A stretch of 52,313 nucleotides of DNA from Betaproteobacteria bacterium (GTDB lineage Bacteria; Pseudomonadota; Gammaproteobacteria; Burkholderiales; UBA3065): positions 1 through 52,313 of the forward strand of contig RFMI01000046.1 in the NCBI GenBank assembly GCA_009927815.1, read 5' to 3'. The translations under genes were made by a program, and so were the position numbers. The notes under the pieces are model-generated. The model saw only the letters and a program-made list of their open reading frames with translations. It ran no database searches and had not been told where the DNA came from. This document shows positions 52,210 to 52,313 of the stretch, one piece after another. Position 1 is the stretch's first letter; every line of letters starts with the position of its first letter.

Positions 52210-52313
52210 GGCAGCAGAAGGGGCGCGGTGCGCGCCCAGCCATCGAGCGGGTCGCGGGTAAACCCAGAGCGCACCAATTGTTGCCAGCGGCCCAGCACAA
52301 AGCACACGAGGAT
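52206..52313 (-). CDS. Partial gene at the window edge, unknown
   Basis: The last 108 bases read in one minus-strand frame as 35 residues (ILVCFVLGRWQQLVRSGF, then TRDPLDGWARTAPLLLP) and a TAA that overlaps the moeB stop by 3 bases. The segment starts outside the window. I do not recognise the family. The frame stays open to the edge and its end fits exactly against moeB, which supports a real convergent gene. Confidence 0.55.
   Translation of the reverse strand: MLVCFVLGRWQQLVRSGFTRDPLDGWARTAPLLLP

Overview
The window is about 52 kb of gene-dense, GC-rich bacterial chromosome. Gene content and order point to a Betaproteobacterium, probably near Rhodocyclales/Nitrosomonadales. Pointers are the mlaFED-C-B operon, the coxB-coxA-small ORF-ctaG-coxC-SURF1-ctaA-ctaB-Sco cluster, the M16-M16-rsmD-coaD-yfhL run opposite ftsY-ftsE-ftsX-rpoH, and a perfect CIRCE element in front of rpoH. 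The placement rests on synteny and protein look, not on a search. I saw no rRNA, tRNA, CRISPR array, insertion sequence or prophage, and no gene-free stretch longer than about 300 bases.

Layout. 1-452: the end of a frameshifted MFS transporter. 467-7514 (minus): mlaF-E-D-C-B, an orphan ABC ATPase, gmk, rpoZ and spoT. 7601-12737 (minus): a CPA2 cation/proton antiporter and the error-prone polymerase DnaE2, whose start codon lies inside a LexA box. 12856-14673 (plus): mobB-moaD-moaE and a YgjP-type metallohydrolase. 14834-16806 (plus): a Fur-box-controlled cupredoxin, FTR1 iron permease and outer-membrane-barrel operon. 16803-22627: xthA, prlC, a gamma-carbonic-anhydrase-like protein, amtB with sigma-54 and NtrC-like sites, an MBL hydrolase and a ferredoxin. 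22686-30142: coaD, rsmD and two M16 peptidases on minus, ftsY-ftsE-ftsX-rpoH on plus. 30150-39073: the aa3 cytochrome c oxidase and its assembly genes. 39203-43648 (minus): bioB-F-H-C-D. 43647-52209: comF, trmL, then gpsA-secB-grxC-rhodanese divergent from gpmI-envC-ctpA-moeB. A partial unknown gene closes the window.

How the genes work together. The mla genes retain glycerophospholipid asymmetry of the outer membrane. The cox block encodes oxidase subunits I-III plus haem A synthesis (ctaB, ctaA) and copper delivery (ctaG, Sco). The bio genes cover the pathway from malonyl-ACP methyl ester to biotin. mobB, moaD, moaE and moeB belong to molybdenum cofactor synthesis. The FTR1 operon looks like an iron-starvation uptake module.

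Sequence quality. Seven genes (MFS, coaD, ftsE, ftsX, a DUF2909-type gene, coxA, bioB) are each broken by one single-base indel, mostly beside short homopolymers, and one base restores full-length proteins. Several are essential or central, so sequencing error is the simplest explanation.

The most interesting signals are the predicted leaderless, LexA-covered start of dnaE2; the Fur-controlled iron operon with an uncharacterised barrel; the CIRCE-rpoH link; the sigma-54/NtrC architecture of amtB; and the mla operon lacking mlaA and carrying an orphan ATPase.
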